A stretch of DNA of 64,000 nucleotides from Cadophora sp. MPI-SDFR-AT-0126 (Eukaryota; Ascomycota; Leotiomycetes; Helotiales; Ploettnerulaceae): the NCBI GenBank assembly GCA_020747065.1, contig JAGMVK010000024.1:1-64000 (forward strand), given 5' to 3'. The stretch's first letter is position 1; each line of letters opens with the position of its first letter. The notes under the pieces are model-generated. The model was not told the DNA's origin, made no database searches, and worked only from the letters and a program-made list of their open reading frames with translations. Made by a program: the position numbers and the translations under genes. Of this stretch, positions 34,199 through 45,032 are shown piece after piece.

Positions 34199-35662
34199 AT
34201 GACCGGTAGTCAATCGACTCTCAAAGACAACACAGAAGACGGCGAATTGAAGATACTAGAGACGACCTTCGCGGATGAGCTACTTCACAACAAAGACGGA
34301 CAAATTACGGGAGGCACCCTCCCAGCGCTTGTTGAGAGGCTTACTACCCACGATTTGACACCAGACTCAATCTTTCTTCCAACTTTCTACCTCACCTTCC
34401 GATTATTCGTTACACCAGTAGAGCTTGCAAAGGCGCTGGTTGATCGATTTGACTACGTTGGCGGCGAGAGCCCTCATATTGCTGGTCCTGTACGACTGCG
34501 GGTGTATAATGTCTTTAAGGACTGGTTTGAATCCCATTGGCGCGATCTCTCTGATCACGAGGCTTTGTCTGTGATTGAACCCTTTGCACAAGATAAACTT
34601 GGAAGAGTCCACCCTGGAGCTGGGCGGAGGTTATTGGAGTTGATTGAGAGGGTATCAAATCCCGATGGCCCCCTTGTTCGTCGTTTAGCATCCTCAGTGA
34701 GCAAGAGATCGACTTCAATCGTGCCATGCGTTCCTGCAGATACTGCCTTGCGCCCTTCCAATATGAGCAAGAGTCAAATGGGCGCATGGAAGACTTGGAA
34801 GATAAGCGGAAGCAACCCAACTGTCCTCAAAATTGACCCTCTCGAATTAGCGCAGCAATTGACGATCAAGGAGATGACTATCTTCTGCTCAATTATGCCT
34901 GAAGAACTTTTGGGCTCCGAATGGACGAAGCGATCAGGATCGAATGCGGTCAACGTTAGAGCCATGTCGAAACTTTCAACTGATATCTCTTACCTGGTCG
35001 CCGACACTATCCTTCAATGTGATGATGCTAAGAAACGAGCAGTCACCATCAAGCACTGGATCAAGATTGCACACAAGTGCTTGGAACTGAACAACTATGG
35101 TTCACTGATGGCCATAGTCTGTTCATTAAACTCTTCGGCTATTATCCGACTCAAGAGGACTTGGGATGTTGTTTCGCAAAACCAGAAGGATATACTCAAA
35201 TGTCTCCAATCGATTGTCGAGCCGGGCAAGAACTATACAGTGCTCCGAAGAAGACTTCACAACCACGTGCCACCTTGCCTTCCATTCCTTGGCATGTATC
35301 TTACAGATCTTACGTTTGTTGATGCTGGCAACTCCGCCACGAGACAGCTTCCTGGTCATGGTGATAGAGATGGAATCTCAGTCATCAACTTCGACAAGTA
35401 TACGCGAACAGCGAAGATCATCGGCGAGCTCCAACGATTCCAAATTCCGTACCGCCTCGCCGAAATTCCAGAGTTACAAGAGTGGATTCAGGCCCGGCTT
35501 GCGCGCGTCAAGTCATCGTCAGAGAACGGCAACGCCCAACAATACTACCACAGGAGTTTACTGCTCGAACCACGCAAGACGATACATCCAAGACATAGTC
35601 CCGTCGAAGGCCAGAACAGATTTTCATCCGCACAGAAGGAGAAGTTCAACATCTTCACATAG
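34199..35662 (+). CDS. Ras guanine-nucleotide exchange factor (REM + CDC25-type RasGEF)
   Basis: A single-exon 487-aa protein from ATG 34199; the frame upstream lacks an in-frame ATG. The N-terminal RasGEF_N/REM region (about residues 17-160) includes ETTFADELLHNKDGQITGGT and LTFRLFVTPVELAKALVDRF. The catalytic CDC25 domain (about 210-445) includes DPLELAQQLTIKEMTIFCSI, HWIKIAHKCLELNNYGSLMA and PFLGMYLTDLTFVDAGN. Such proteins load Ras-type GTPases with GTP at membranes and act upstream of cAMP and MAPK signalling. It lacks the SH3 domain and long N-terminus of the Cdc25 orthologue, so it is more likely one of the shorter accessory RasGEFs. The CACGTG and TCCATT-type words upstream are not specific. 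Confidence 0.9.
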   Translation: MTGSQSTLKDNTEDGELKILETTFADELLHNKDGQITGGTLPALVERLTTHDLTPDSIFLPTFYLTFRLFVTPVELAKALVDRFDYVGGESPHIAGPVRLRVYNVFKDWFESHWRDLSDHEALSVIEPFAQDKLGRVHPGAGRRLLELIERVSNPDGPLVRRLASSVSKRSTSIVPCVPADTALRPSNMSKSQMGAWKTWKISGSNPTVLKIDPLELAQQLTIKEMTIFCSIMPEELLGSEWTKRSGSNAVNVRAMSKLSTDISYLVADTILQCDDAKKRAVTIKHWIKIAHKCLELNNYGSLMAIVCSLNSSAIIRLKRTWDVVSQNQKDILKCLQSIVEPGKNYTVLRRRLHNHVPPCLPFLGMYLTDLTFVDAGNSATRQLPGHGDRDGISVINFDKYTRTAKIIGELQRFQIPYRLAEIPELQEWIQARLARVKSSSENGNAQQYYHRSLLLEPRKTIHPRHSPVEGQNRFSSAQKEKFNIFT

Positions 35663-37566
35663 AAACATTCAAAATACAAAAGAGGCGTCCCCCGGTTCTC
35701 TAGCGTTGATATTTCTAAGTTCGCCGGAAACTTGCTCTTTACCGCCTGTATCATTGATTTTGTTAGTTGCGGGTCCGCCCTAGATAGCATTAGATACTAT
35801 CGAAGCAACGTTATTAGCTGCACTAGTGACGGTATCTATATTAATAGTTAGCTTTATATTAGGTTCTTGTTAATGTTGTCTTAGTTGTGAAGTCGAAGTC
35901 TTTGGTTGCATATTGAGAGCTTGTGGTGGGCAAACGAGGTCCCTTTATTCACCTCTCAGATGAGCATCTAATATCTTCCAACCCCTCCTGCCTTGATCGA
36001 CAAAACCCTGCTGGAAATCAAGGGTTCTTTTACAGCCTGATTTTAATTGGACTTAGTAACTAATTGTATCCCTATTAATTAGGTAAATAGTGATTGAGCA
36101 TATGATTATTTAATCAAAGAAATTTAATTATCTCGATTCTAGGTCTGAGAACCTATTATTAGACCTTCAGTGCTTACTGTTTAATATGTTTTAATATTAA
36201 ATAACTCAGTGGGTTATCAAGCTTAGCGATATTTAAATTCGACTCTCTTTTTTAATTCGTAAATTCATATCTTTTCTACGACATATACTAGCCATATAAA
36301 CTCTTTATTTAATTATATAAGGTATAACAACCCCCTCTCTAATACGAGCTGCAATAACGTAGCATTAAGCTACGTTATCTCCATTCGCATCTGGCCTATT
36401 CGATGCCAAGCTTCAACACCAAAGAAAGTTCACTAGGATCTGCGTGTTAAATTTAAACGAGGATACAAGGGTTTCGTCGCAGCATGTTTTTAGAGTTGTC
36501 GAATATTTCTCTCACGATAGGAGTTTCCAAGTAGGAAAATGTTCCTCGGGGCTAAAAGTAATGGCGAATATCTCGTCCAGTTCCAGCTACTAGTTGAAAA
36601 AATCAAACTTTCGATATTCAATACTGAGTTGCTTCTAAGTATTGAGGTCAAGGAAAAATCTCCATTGCTAAATCGGAAGGGAACAACACCTTTTCTTAAT
36701 CTGGTGGCAGCGGAGTAAACGGCAATAATAATGTCGCTTGACTCGAGTAACGCACACCTACCGTGTCATCCGTCCTGAAGAATCAAAAATTCTGCAGCGA
36801 GGGCTCCTGGCCTGGCACGAATATGTACAGAAGCTAAATAGTAGAGTTAGATACGCCAAAGGAAAGTAGTAATAGTTATAAACAAATCATAGACTAAGAA
36901 ACTCAAGTGAGGGCAGGGCACCGTTTGGAATATAGTCCAGGAACAAGAGCATTAAAAAGAACTGTTTTATAATTCTATAAACAGGGATAGTGTTTGATCT
37001 GTGAAGAGTGCATGATTTTCATAAAGGAAGGTTTAACCCGATGTAGCCAGTGCAACAAGGTATCACAGCCAAGGAAAAAGTTAAAATCGTTAAAGTCAAC
37101 AGCAAGTGGCCCCTTTTGTGTAGCAGAACACCTCATTAGGTTCATTTAGTTCCCTGGCCTGTCCTAGATCTGTCAAATAATAAGCGTAAACCTCAATCCA
37201 AGCACTATCCATTTTTGAAAAAAGCATCGTATTTGAAGTGCCTTATATAATCACATTTTATCGTAAATTGGAAAGCGTCTGATTTCTTTAGATGTTCTAT
37301 GTCAATTTAGGGGTGGATTCGAGCTTGGCGACTCCATTGTGCTATTTGAAGTTGTTCCGCGTTCCTAGAAACTACGAAGTTAAGTGTAACTGAATTCTGC
37401 TGATAAAGGTTCTAAGGGCAAGATAAACAGTAGAAATAGTTCTCATCATCTCTCCTATTTCTTATCTTAGAACTATTACCATTTTCTTCGTTCTTAGCTT
37501 CAATCCTTTAAACCGTACATTTATTTTATTACACTTTATCGTGAAAAGTCCTTAAGTCAACTAGCC
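35663..37566. other. Gene-poor, partly AT-rich region
   Basis: About 1.9 kb without a supported gene. 35800-36350 is TA-rich in the style of RIP-affected DNA. I found no repeat partner elsewhere in the window. Confidence 0.5.
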
Positions 37567-38470
37567 ATATATGCCAGCACCATCATCCACTTCCTTGCCT
37601 TGAGCATGACCGCCAATGCAGCTCTTATGAGGCGCGATAACCTATTAATCGTTAATGCATTCCGGAACAGCTCTCCCCTCGGCAGTGTCGAGATTGACGA
37701 AGCTAAGGCTGGATTAGTTACTGAGCTGAAGCTGGATTACGATAGTTGTGGTTACTAGCAATAATAATGTTATTACTTAATGCGACTTTAAGCTGGTAGG
37801 TGACTCTTGCCCTATTTACAGAGACTTATCTACTTATTTGTTAAGTATTCTAGAGTCTGAGACTGATATTAATAATAGCTGCCACACTCGCAGATGGCGT
37901 TTCCACCGGTAAACCAGCCGCTTGCCACTTTAGCTTAAGTATCCCCAAAGAATGCACAGGGATCCGAGTCGGTGCGGGGAATAGATATACCGGCTGCGGA
38001 GAAATTGGCGAGATCCTTAACCTAGTAAACAGTAATGGGGATTGGGGCGGCGGCAAGAATGTTATTGATATCTACACGTTTGGTACAGAGCTATTTAAGA
38101 GTAGTAATGAGCCGAGATTTATGGGTGGGCCGGGAGAATCAACTACTGTGAGTTATTTTTGTTGGTGGTGTGGTTAGAGGGGGACTTGGCTGATTGATTA
38201 GGTTATGTAGTGTATTGGGACAGTGCCATGTATTAAGATAAGAGATCTGTTATACCTGATCCGTTGGAAAGAACTGAGCTAATGTGTATTTCCAAGGACG
38301 GTGTCTGCTTTGTAAGTCAATTACTGAACCATTTACTTTGGTTCTTGTTCCGAAGATAAGTAACTAACATATGTTGTAATAGCCAACGGGACGTCCAGCC
38401 TGATGGGTGTTTAGATGGACTTGCCGACCCTGGAACCCCATTCACCGCGTCGTCAAATAGCATAGCCTGA
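37567..38470 (+). pseudogene. Decayed gene for a possible small secreted cysteine-containing protein
   Basis: Exon 1 (37570-37758) reads YASTIIHFLALSMTANAALM, signal-peptide-like, but the expected start is ATA at 37567-37569 and the frame ends in TAG. A second open exon (about 37879-38147) encodes a Gly/Cys-containing segment (CHFSLSIPKECTG..NRYTGCGEIGEI) and ends at a donor-like GTGAGT. A well-formed intron follows at 38312-38382 (GTAAGT, branch CTAAC, TAG), then a tail with an in-frame TGA at a probable Trp. Exon linkage is not fully resolved. I do not recognise the family; the ATA start and TGA fit G to A changes. Confidence 0.4.
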
Positions 38471-38624
38471 CCGTCATGAAGAAGAAGAAGACGAAGGAGG
38501 TGATGTGATTTAAGCTCATTCCGCTGCAACCTGAAGAATATATGTGATTTGAATACAAGAGCAGTAAACAAAGTTTATTTGAGGGGGGTCCTTTAAGAAT
38601 ATGCTCGAGGCCACAGCGCTTAGG

Positions 38625-39624
38625 TTAAGCAGATGATACTAAACGACCGTCCTCGAGAAAGCGGACGTCCCATGCACCCTGCTCCGTTTAGTTGACCAAT
38701 TCCCAATACGCTAAGCCGTGAGCTCCCCCGCTCAAGTCTGGATACGCGATAGTATCCCCACTACTAGTTACCTGGGATACAAAATAAAACCTTCCACGTG
38801 GCCCTTGTCAGCATGAACTGGAGCTGTCTGAATATTGGATATTTACCTGAAATTGCCCTTCCGGTAGACTTTAGTGGCAATATCGACCAAGTGAACCAAA
38901 GCAGCTTTGCCAGCTCCAAGCGTGACTCCAGCAGGATGAGGCTTGAAAGGTAAAACATTACCAGTCGCAATGAACGCTTTAGGAGTCCCAACGCTTAGCT
39001 CCTTGAAGCCCTTCACGGCTTCTCTTAACGAGGCATACGCTCCAAACGTATTGAGTTTCGTGTCGTTTATTAGAGCTTGAGGGCTGATGCTGAAAGGGTC
39101 GTCAAAATCTTCGGGAAAGGTAACAGTTGCAGCTACAATTTAGAATGACGTTAGCATACCATATGGTAAAGGATTATGTTGTAGAGTCGTACCATTATAC
39201 ACAACAACGTTGGGGATACCGAGCGACTTCTTTACCTAAGCAAAAGCATCTTCGACGCTCTCTGTCTTTGTTAAGTCCACAGCAACGGTCAAAATTGTAA
39301 TGGTCCGTGCCCCTGGCTCGGCTTGCGTAATCGCTAGTATATATAGACCCCGCGAGGAAGGAGTTATCTTCCCCTCTCTAGCAATTAGTCTCTGTAGCAA
39401 AGGAATCACCAGCGAACCTCCAGCGAACCTGCTGCTATACTATCGTGCCCTATTCACCTCGGCGTGCTAGTGATCATTACAAAAATATTCTCTTCAGTAG
39501 CTTTCTTGACGTCAGGATTCCTGCTTCCGACAGCCACTTGATATCCTTCTGCCTTAAACTTCCTTGCTACTGACCAGCCAACCCTTGGACCTGCGCCAAG
39601 GATCAGGATCGTGTTCTGAGCCAT
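38625..39624 (-). pseudogene. Short-chain dehydrogenase (SDR) pseudogene with RIP-type stops
   Basis: Start ATG at 39624: MAQNTILILGAGPRVGWSVA is a Rossmann glycine motif (GAGxxxG), followed by VAVGSRNPDV. Further exons give SLGIPNVVVYNAAT (across a clean intron, 39133-39192) and FKELSVGTPKAFIATGNVLP, then the C-terminal GRFYFVSQVT. Two in-frame stops, TAG at 39236-39238 and TAA at 38688-38690, lie at positions where Gln (CAG/CAA) would give an ordinary protein. The segment 39310-39480 does not code well and includes a 10-bp tandem duplication (GGTTCGCTGG twice). The family are NAD(P)-dependent oxidoreductases. Non-functional as it stands. Confidence 0.78.
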
Positions 39625-39956
39625 GATTGTAGAGTTGAATTTCCGCTAATTGAAAACCATGTGCTTGTGTTGTGTATTTCATCCCCATAAGTATTGAGAA
39701 ATAGAAGTTATGTAGACTCTTTAACTAACCAGAATATCATAAATTACAAAGCTCGGTCTAACATTAGTGGATTTCTTACTCAACTTGACTACAACCATTG
39801 TTCCATAATTAGTTTAAAGCCTTGAGGTTTCATGCACATGGCATAAGACTCAACAGATTCGGTACAACTATGTGTCCGGCTATGCATTCGTATGTGTCGC
39901 AGCCTAGTTCCAAGGCCAAGCCAAATGATTTCTCAGCAAGATGTGACTTTGTTCCT

Positions 39957-40126
39957 GTCAGTTGGCGGGATTGTGAGCAGTAAACAATATTCGACTGATT
40001 AATTAAGACTACAGCTGGAGATGCTTCATATAACGATAGACAGCCATATGCAGCCATAGGCTCCAATACTATAGCTAGGTAGAAATGATACTCATGACCC
40101 ATCATGTGACTCATACGAATCAATAA
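39957..40126. repeat. Dispersed repeat, left inverted copy
   Basis: About 170 bp whose reverse complement matches 43515-43680 (shared words TATGAGTCACATGAT, AGTATTGGAGCCTAT, TTATATGAAGCAT, CAGCTGTAGTCT, AACTGACA). Moderately diverged. It may be the ends of an old inverted-repeat element or two independent solo copies. Confidence 0.7.
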
Positions 40127-41084
40127 GAGCCTTCTCGCAAAGCTCTCGCGATTTAGGCGTTATCGACTCTACTTAGCTGACTGCGATAAGTTTATAAGGG
40201 CCTATTAGTAAAGATCCCTCTCTCTGGCCGTCTCGGATGGTAGCTCTGGTACCCCTCCCTTCTTGCGTTGAGGCATCGCCGCGTAATACCCACGATGAAG
40301 AACGCTTTGTCTGGAGCAGTTATTTGTGATTGGAAGTCAAGCACACTCTTATCTCTGGGAGCTGGTTGGGAGATCAGAGTATTCGGGGGATCGAGACTTC
40401 GACCGCAAAAGAGAATTCCCCGGATAATAACCACCCTACGCGACCGATCACCTTCAGCCTGCTTCAAGATCTGGGCACCACGTTCGGGGCCCGCTAGTCT
40501 AATTTTCAGGTTGCGCAATGACGTCACCAATGCCAAGTACAGAACCAGATTCTTCGTGCCCTTTATTTTCAACATCATTCTACTCGACTCGCATTCCCGA
40601 TCTTCCATTCCGATTTTGATTGGAATTTCGGCACGTGACAACAGTATCTCGCGCCGGCGCTACGACTTGTCACTCACATGTCAATTTAGAGCACCCAGAA
40701 GACCACACGGAAGTGACCCAGATTGGAAGCAGCTAGTTGGTTTAGGAAAACTGTTACTCAAGTTACATACCCCGCTCTCCACTCTTGGCTGTAGCTTGAT
40801 CAGCACCAGTAGCATCACATGTGCCGGAGATCAGGCTCAACGAATTCGATCCACCGGGAATGCCTTCTTGCAAACCTGCTCGATTGATGGGATTGTGGAG
40901 TGCGGAGGGGTTGTGGTGACCATGCATTGGTAACACTGTGTGGCACCACATGGAAATCAGCATGTGAGTTTGCATGTGCCTGGGATGAGGGGTTCAAATT
41001 CGACAACTTCAGAAGGCGAAGGGTATAGAGGGAAGACGAGACTTTGACGCAACAATACACAAGTGAGGATTAATTTGAATTCCC
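40127..41084. other. Unassigned region
   Basis: Overlapping long open frames exist on both strands (about 40192-40930), but neither has a recognisable domain or a convincing splice structure. No gene called. Confidence 0.45.
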
Positions 41085-41342
41085 CTAAGAAGACAGCTCA
41101 CATATCACAATCTCTGCAGTCTTGATTTGCTTGACTTTGAGGCCAAGCACGGCGAAGCTTGTAGTATTGTAGCTCGGTGGGATATCTAGTGTGTCTGCTC
41201 TCTCGTTCCCTTCTAAGTCGGTGTGCCCAAAGACATGGTGTAGTGTGAATTTGGCTTGTTTGCTGGTGAGTTGCTTGCAGCATTGGTGGCCCTTATTTGG
41301 CAGGCTTGTCCGGGGTTGTCTGGTGGTTTTTTGAGTCTCCAC
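41085..41342 (-). pseudogene. RNase H scrap of a non-LTR (Tad/LINE-like) retrotransposon
   Basis: An 85-codon open frame containing FGHTDLEGNERADTLD, a variant of the catalytic-loop motif (GHxxIxGNExAD) of RNase H domains in fungal LINEs. Nothing else of the element is evident nearby. Confidence 0.65.
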
Positions 41343-42349
41343 AGTCCGGCTTAGTTGTCTGCCACAATAGAATTATATTAGCAAATCTATGAGTTTTTGG
41401 GCTACTGAAAGCAGCCCTCCAGGGAGACTACATAATATAAGCAAGGCCAACGATCTCCCTACTAGACCTGTATCCCTCTCCGTAGACCGACACGTGCATC
41501 TGTCCTCTCGAGCCATATAGACAGTGTTTCTGTCGCTGCCTTATGTGGACCCCAGAGCTACTTCCCTCTTCCGCTGCTTCACTGGCCCCTAGAGACAGCT
41601 CCGCACTTCCTTCCTTGCTTTCGTAGACTCCTCTAACTGTCTGTAAGCCTCAGAATCGTGATTCCTACGTGCTGTTGATGTCTTGAAAACTCTGCGCGCT
41701 AGCGCCCCAGAGGTGTCCTATCGACTAAGAAGGGTATTATACACTTAAGGGGATTCCCACATGTTCGCAGGGCGTACCGTATCGAAAGGCCAGTACCCAA
41801 GTCTGGTCCTTGTCGTTGGATGGTTTTCATCTCCGTTTGGTTGGCAGTCCTCTGTTCCAGGTCGGGCGGTAAAGACCTTCACTCCCAGTCCTTCCCCCGA
41901 TGGAGGTGCAACCCTCCCCTAGCTCCAACCGTCTCAATCTTAGCTCTCCAGACCCTCAAGAGAGCTGAAGGTTCGTAGGATGCACCGTGTAAGGGTGTTG
42001 AGTCTTCGCATCCCTACTGAGATGGAGCGGTGGCATGGAGCACAGAAATATTAATGACTTCATCCAGTTACACCAGATTCATGCACGCGAATTTGCACAA
42101 TTTCGCAGTGACTAACTTCATTATCACTCAACCCATGTCTCAAGTGGACGAGGTCTCTTGATAACAAGAAACCAGCACCATGTTGACTTGGACCTGTGTC
42201 CAACCAAAATGCTCATACCAAACACAACCCATGCAGAAACAGCCCCAAATGTCCCACCCACTCCCATCCGTGTTCACGTTGCTCTTCTCCATACTATCCA
42301 TTTACAGATTTACCCAAGATGTTGTATCTATCTGTCTGCTAACACACAT
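41343..42349. other. Intergenic region
   Basis: Normal composition, CT-rich in part (41540-41640). No supported gene. Open frames at 42158-42403 overlap the 3' end of the PLDNc-protein gene antisense. Confidence 0.5.
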
Positions 42350-42767
42350 TTACTGCGGCAGACTCTCGTAACCACCTGTCGGTTTGTGCTCCTCGCGGTG
42401 TGAGAAAAAGTAATAGATGATCAATCCTCCGATGGGGAAGATAAAATCCAGAAGGCACCAGAGGCACTTTGGGAGGACGCGGCGGTCGGACTTGATGACT
42501 TCCCCTGTGAAGAGATTATCATCAGCCATGATTCATCAAACACGAGGCTGAGTCGGACACAGAAGCTACTGACGAGCGACTGGGTGGGGTAGGAGGAGGA
42601 GACGTACTGGAGGCCAGGATATCGAGGATCAAAACAATGAACCCGATAATTCCACTGGCGGTACCGTATTTCCAGGTGTTCTCATGATCAGCCTCGGTGG
42701 AGTTAGGTTGAGCCATGGAAGAGGCGGCAAGGAGGATGAAGCTAAGGACGGTTTGGAAGGGGAACAT
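42350..42767 (-). CDS. Small membrane protein with PLDNc (phospholipase D-nuclease N-terminal) domain
   Basis: Two exons, 42608-42767 and 42350-42504, with a 103-nt intron (donor GTACGT, acceptor CACAG), giving 104 aa. The N-terminus MFPFQTVLSFILLAASSMAQ looks like a signal peptide. Two hydrophobic helices follow, with the PLDNc pattern between them: GIIGFIVLILDILA, then EVIKSDRRVLPKCLWCLLDF and FPIGGLIIYYFF. In bacteria this domain often precedes phospholipase D-type enzymes; stand-alone fungal copies have no established role. The second exon is too short to be obvious on its own but fits the family exactly. Confidence 0.82.
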
Positions 42768-43514
42768 GCTTGTTGGTTTTGGATCTCGATTGAATCGTAT
42801 TGTTTGGACTTTAAGAGTTGTTGATACGAAGTCTGATTGTTGTGATAACAAAGGAATGGCTTGGAGGTGAAGATGGTGGAGTGATGGTGGGGTGGTCAGT
42901 CACGTTGAAGAATCACGGGAAAGGTGAGGCTTGTTCAGTGGCAGAGGCTATAGTGTTATCACAACGTCATAGGGTGGCGATGTAAAGCGTGAACCCCCTT
43001 GACGCAAACGTAGAGCGGAGAGGATCATCCTAGTAGAACATCCTTCAGATCTGCGCTTGCTGGCAACACACGTATTCCCTATCACGTGCACACCCTGATT
43101 CCGGGGGCAGGTGTAAATTAATTAAGTAATAACTCCACAACTAATAATTCAATTGATTTTCTCGCTTAATTGGCGCTGGCTAATACTTTTGACAGAGTAC
43201 TGTAGATAGGGCTGGTTCTGATATGCATTGCCGCGTTTTAGATGTGTTTTACTGAGAAATTAGTTTGATACAGCATTCTATTTCCAGTGCTGCCGTGGAG
43301 GTTGCCTAGAATGCTCCGGCTACTACTTTCAGGCCCTTGTATTATATAGATTTGATTCAGTCTGCCACTTTCTTCCTATGGCTCGCCTTTCCGGCTGGCA
43401 TGTACCTAGAGTCCTTGTGGGTGGATCACTGCTTGGTACACTTTCCTTAAGTTCAGCAGGCTTATTCAGCATAGAACAGCTGCTGTGTTATTTTCCGGTG
43501 CAGCGAGAAGCCGT
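42768..43514. other. Intergenic region
   Basis: Upstream region of the PLDNc gene up to the dispersed repeat. No gene seen; includes a CACGTG-like word (CACGTGCACA at 43084) and AT-rich stretches. Confidence 0.5.
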
Positions 43515-43680
43515 GTTGATTGGTATGAGTCACATGATAAATCATGAATATCATATCTGCCTAGCTTTTAGTATTGGAGCCTATAGCTGCCTACCGTTCA
43601 CATGGCTTATATGAAGCATTTACAGCTGTAGTCTCAATCAATCGAATGCTGTTTATTGCACACTATCCCACAAACTGACA
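43515..43680. repeat. Dispersed repeat, right copy
   Basis: Inverted partner of 39957-40126; see that entry. It lies immediately downstream of the zinc-ribbon gene. Confidence 0.7.
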
Positions 43681-43695
43681 AACTCTCAGCAGCCT

Positions 43696-44150
43696 CTACG
43701 GTAGATTCCCCACGAGTTCCACCGCAGGCCGCTTGAACCCACACTTGCTGCAGAATTTATCTCCAAACATGCAAAAATTGCCGCATTCTGAGCAGTAATG
43801 TCCTTCCGCCTTCTTTCTCTCGGGTGCTCTTGGACCGTAATTGGGATGCGATGGGGGGTGATACGTTTCACCTGGACCTCCTGCATTTGAGATAGTGGCG
43901 TATTGTCGATCCGCTTCAATCTGGGCCATTCTGCTCCGTTCTCTCTCAATCTCTTCCTGAATGACTTGCTGCGTATGCCTCTCTGTCTCTTCTTTTTCCC
44001 GCTGTTTCTCAAGAGCCTCCCGATCAGCAGCTTGCTGCCGCTGAAAATTCAACTGCTCTTGTTTTGCCACTTCACTTTTAGCTGCTGATTCGACGCACCC
44101 ATAACCACAGCAGCTGCAAGAAGTGGTCTACGGCGCCCACGATTGAACAT
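43696..44150 (-). CDS. Small coiled-coil protein with C-terminal zinc ribbon; apparent 1-base frameshift
   Basis: The main frame (43696-44070) has a charged helix rich in Gln/Glu/Arg (about 60 residues), a Pro/Gly linker and a zinc ribbon, CSECGNFCMFGDKFCSKCG (C-x2-C-x9-C-x2-C including spacer). An upstream ATG at 44150 starts MFNRGRRRPLLAAAVVMGAS, which looks like the true N-terminus of this fungal protein type (hydrophobic helix then coiled coil), but it is out of frame by one base near 44088-44092. Either a real frameshift, a sequencing error or an unrecognised splice accounts for this. Function unknown; the hydrophobic N-terminus suggests membrane attachment. Confidence 0.6.
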
Positions 44151-45032
44151 TTCTGACCTGTGGCTTGCCAGTTAGTTTAATTCAATAACGTCCTATAGTT
44201 TTGGCAAAATATAGAAATAAAAAAATATATCATGTTAATTTGATTCTCGATATAGTCGAAAATAAAAACACACAAATAGGCAAAGACACTTACGAAGTTT
44301 ACGAACACTAAAGAAGGTAAAAGCTCTCCTCTTAATAACAAACAATCCGAGGAATGACAAGTGCTGTCAGTAAGCCAGGCAAATTGTCAACGGGGTGTAG
44401 GGGGACAGTGTATTGTCTTGTAATAGACGGTGAGAAGATGATAAGAGGGCTGTTTCAATCCTTCGACTTTGATGGAAATTTTGGGAAATCTTGATCAAAG
44501 GTCAATAGACTTATTCAATTATTACTTACTAGCATCCTCCGGGAGATCCGAGGTGGCTTTCTCGATCTCGCGATATGATATGTCTTTGCACATGTGAAAT
44601 CACGCAGGCCAGCTGAGGCGCAATCGAGACCAAGCCATTTCATTTCCCGAATCGCTGGTAAGCACCGCCGCCCAGAAGGTGGTCTGATTAAGACACGCCG
44701 GCTTCACATGATAAACCCTTCCACCTCCAATAAAATTACTTTGACAGGAACTCTGGCATCTGCCACAGATATTTGAGCTTAGATCGAGATCCGAGAGGGC
44801 ATGGCTGGACGGGAAGTCTCGCACATTCCCCCGCAATCATCGAGATCGCAGCGCAGACACGCCCACCCACACTTCTGCCTGCAACTTAGCTCACCTTTCG
44901 ATCATACGATTGAATCAAGTGGAGGGTGTCTCTTTAGTTTGAAAAGTTCGGTTAGCCTAAGAATAAAACTTTCGAACTCCAGCCCCGCCAAAACCCAATG
45001 TACCTCGTGCTGAACTTACAGTGGAACTTGCA
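44151..45032. other. Intergenic region between divergent genes
   Basis: Shared upstream region of the zinc-ribbon gene (minus) and the ABC-transporter gene (plus). No open frame with protein character. Confidence 0.55.

Noticed and set aside
35166..35783. 205-codon frame overlapping the RasGEF gene
   Set aside because: Alternative-frame shadow of the RasGEF coding sequence.
1845..39624. A secondary-metabolite cluster joining the UbiA-type gene, aminotransferase and SDR
   Set aside because: They are separated by a 26-kb transposon block and many kb of unrelated sequence, with no core synthase or regulator between them.
40192..40933. Overlapping long frames on both strands (149 and 221 codons)
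   Set aside because: No recognisable domain, no splice partners, composition not protein-like; overlapping frames on both strands suggest chance.
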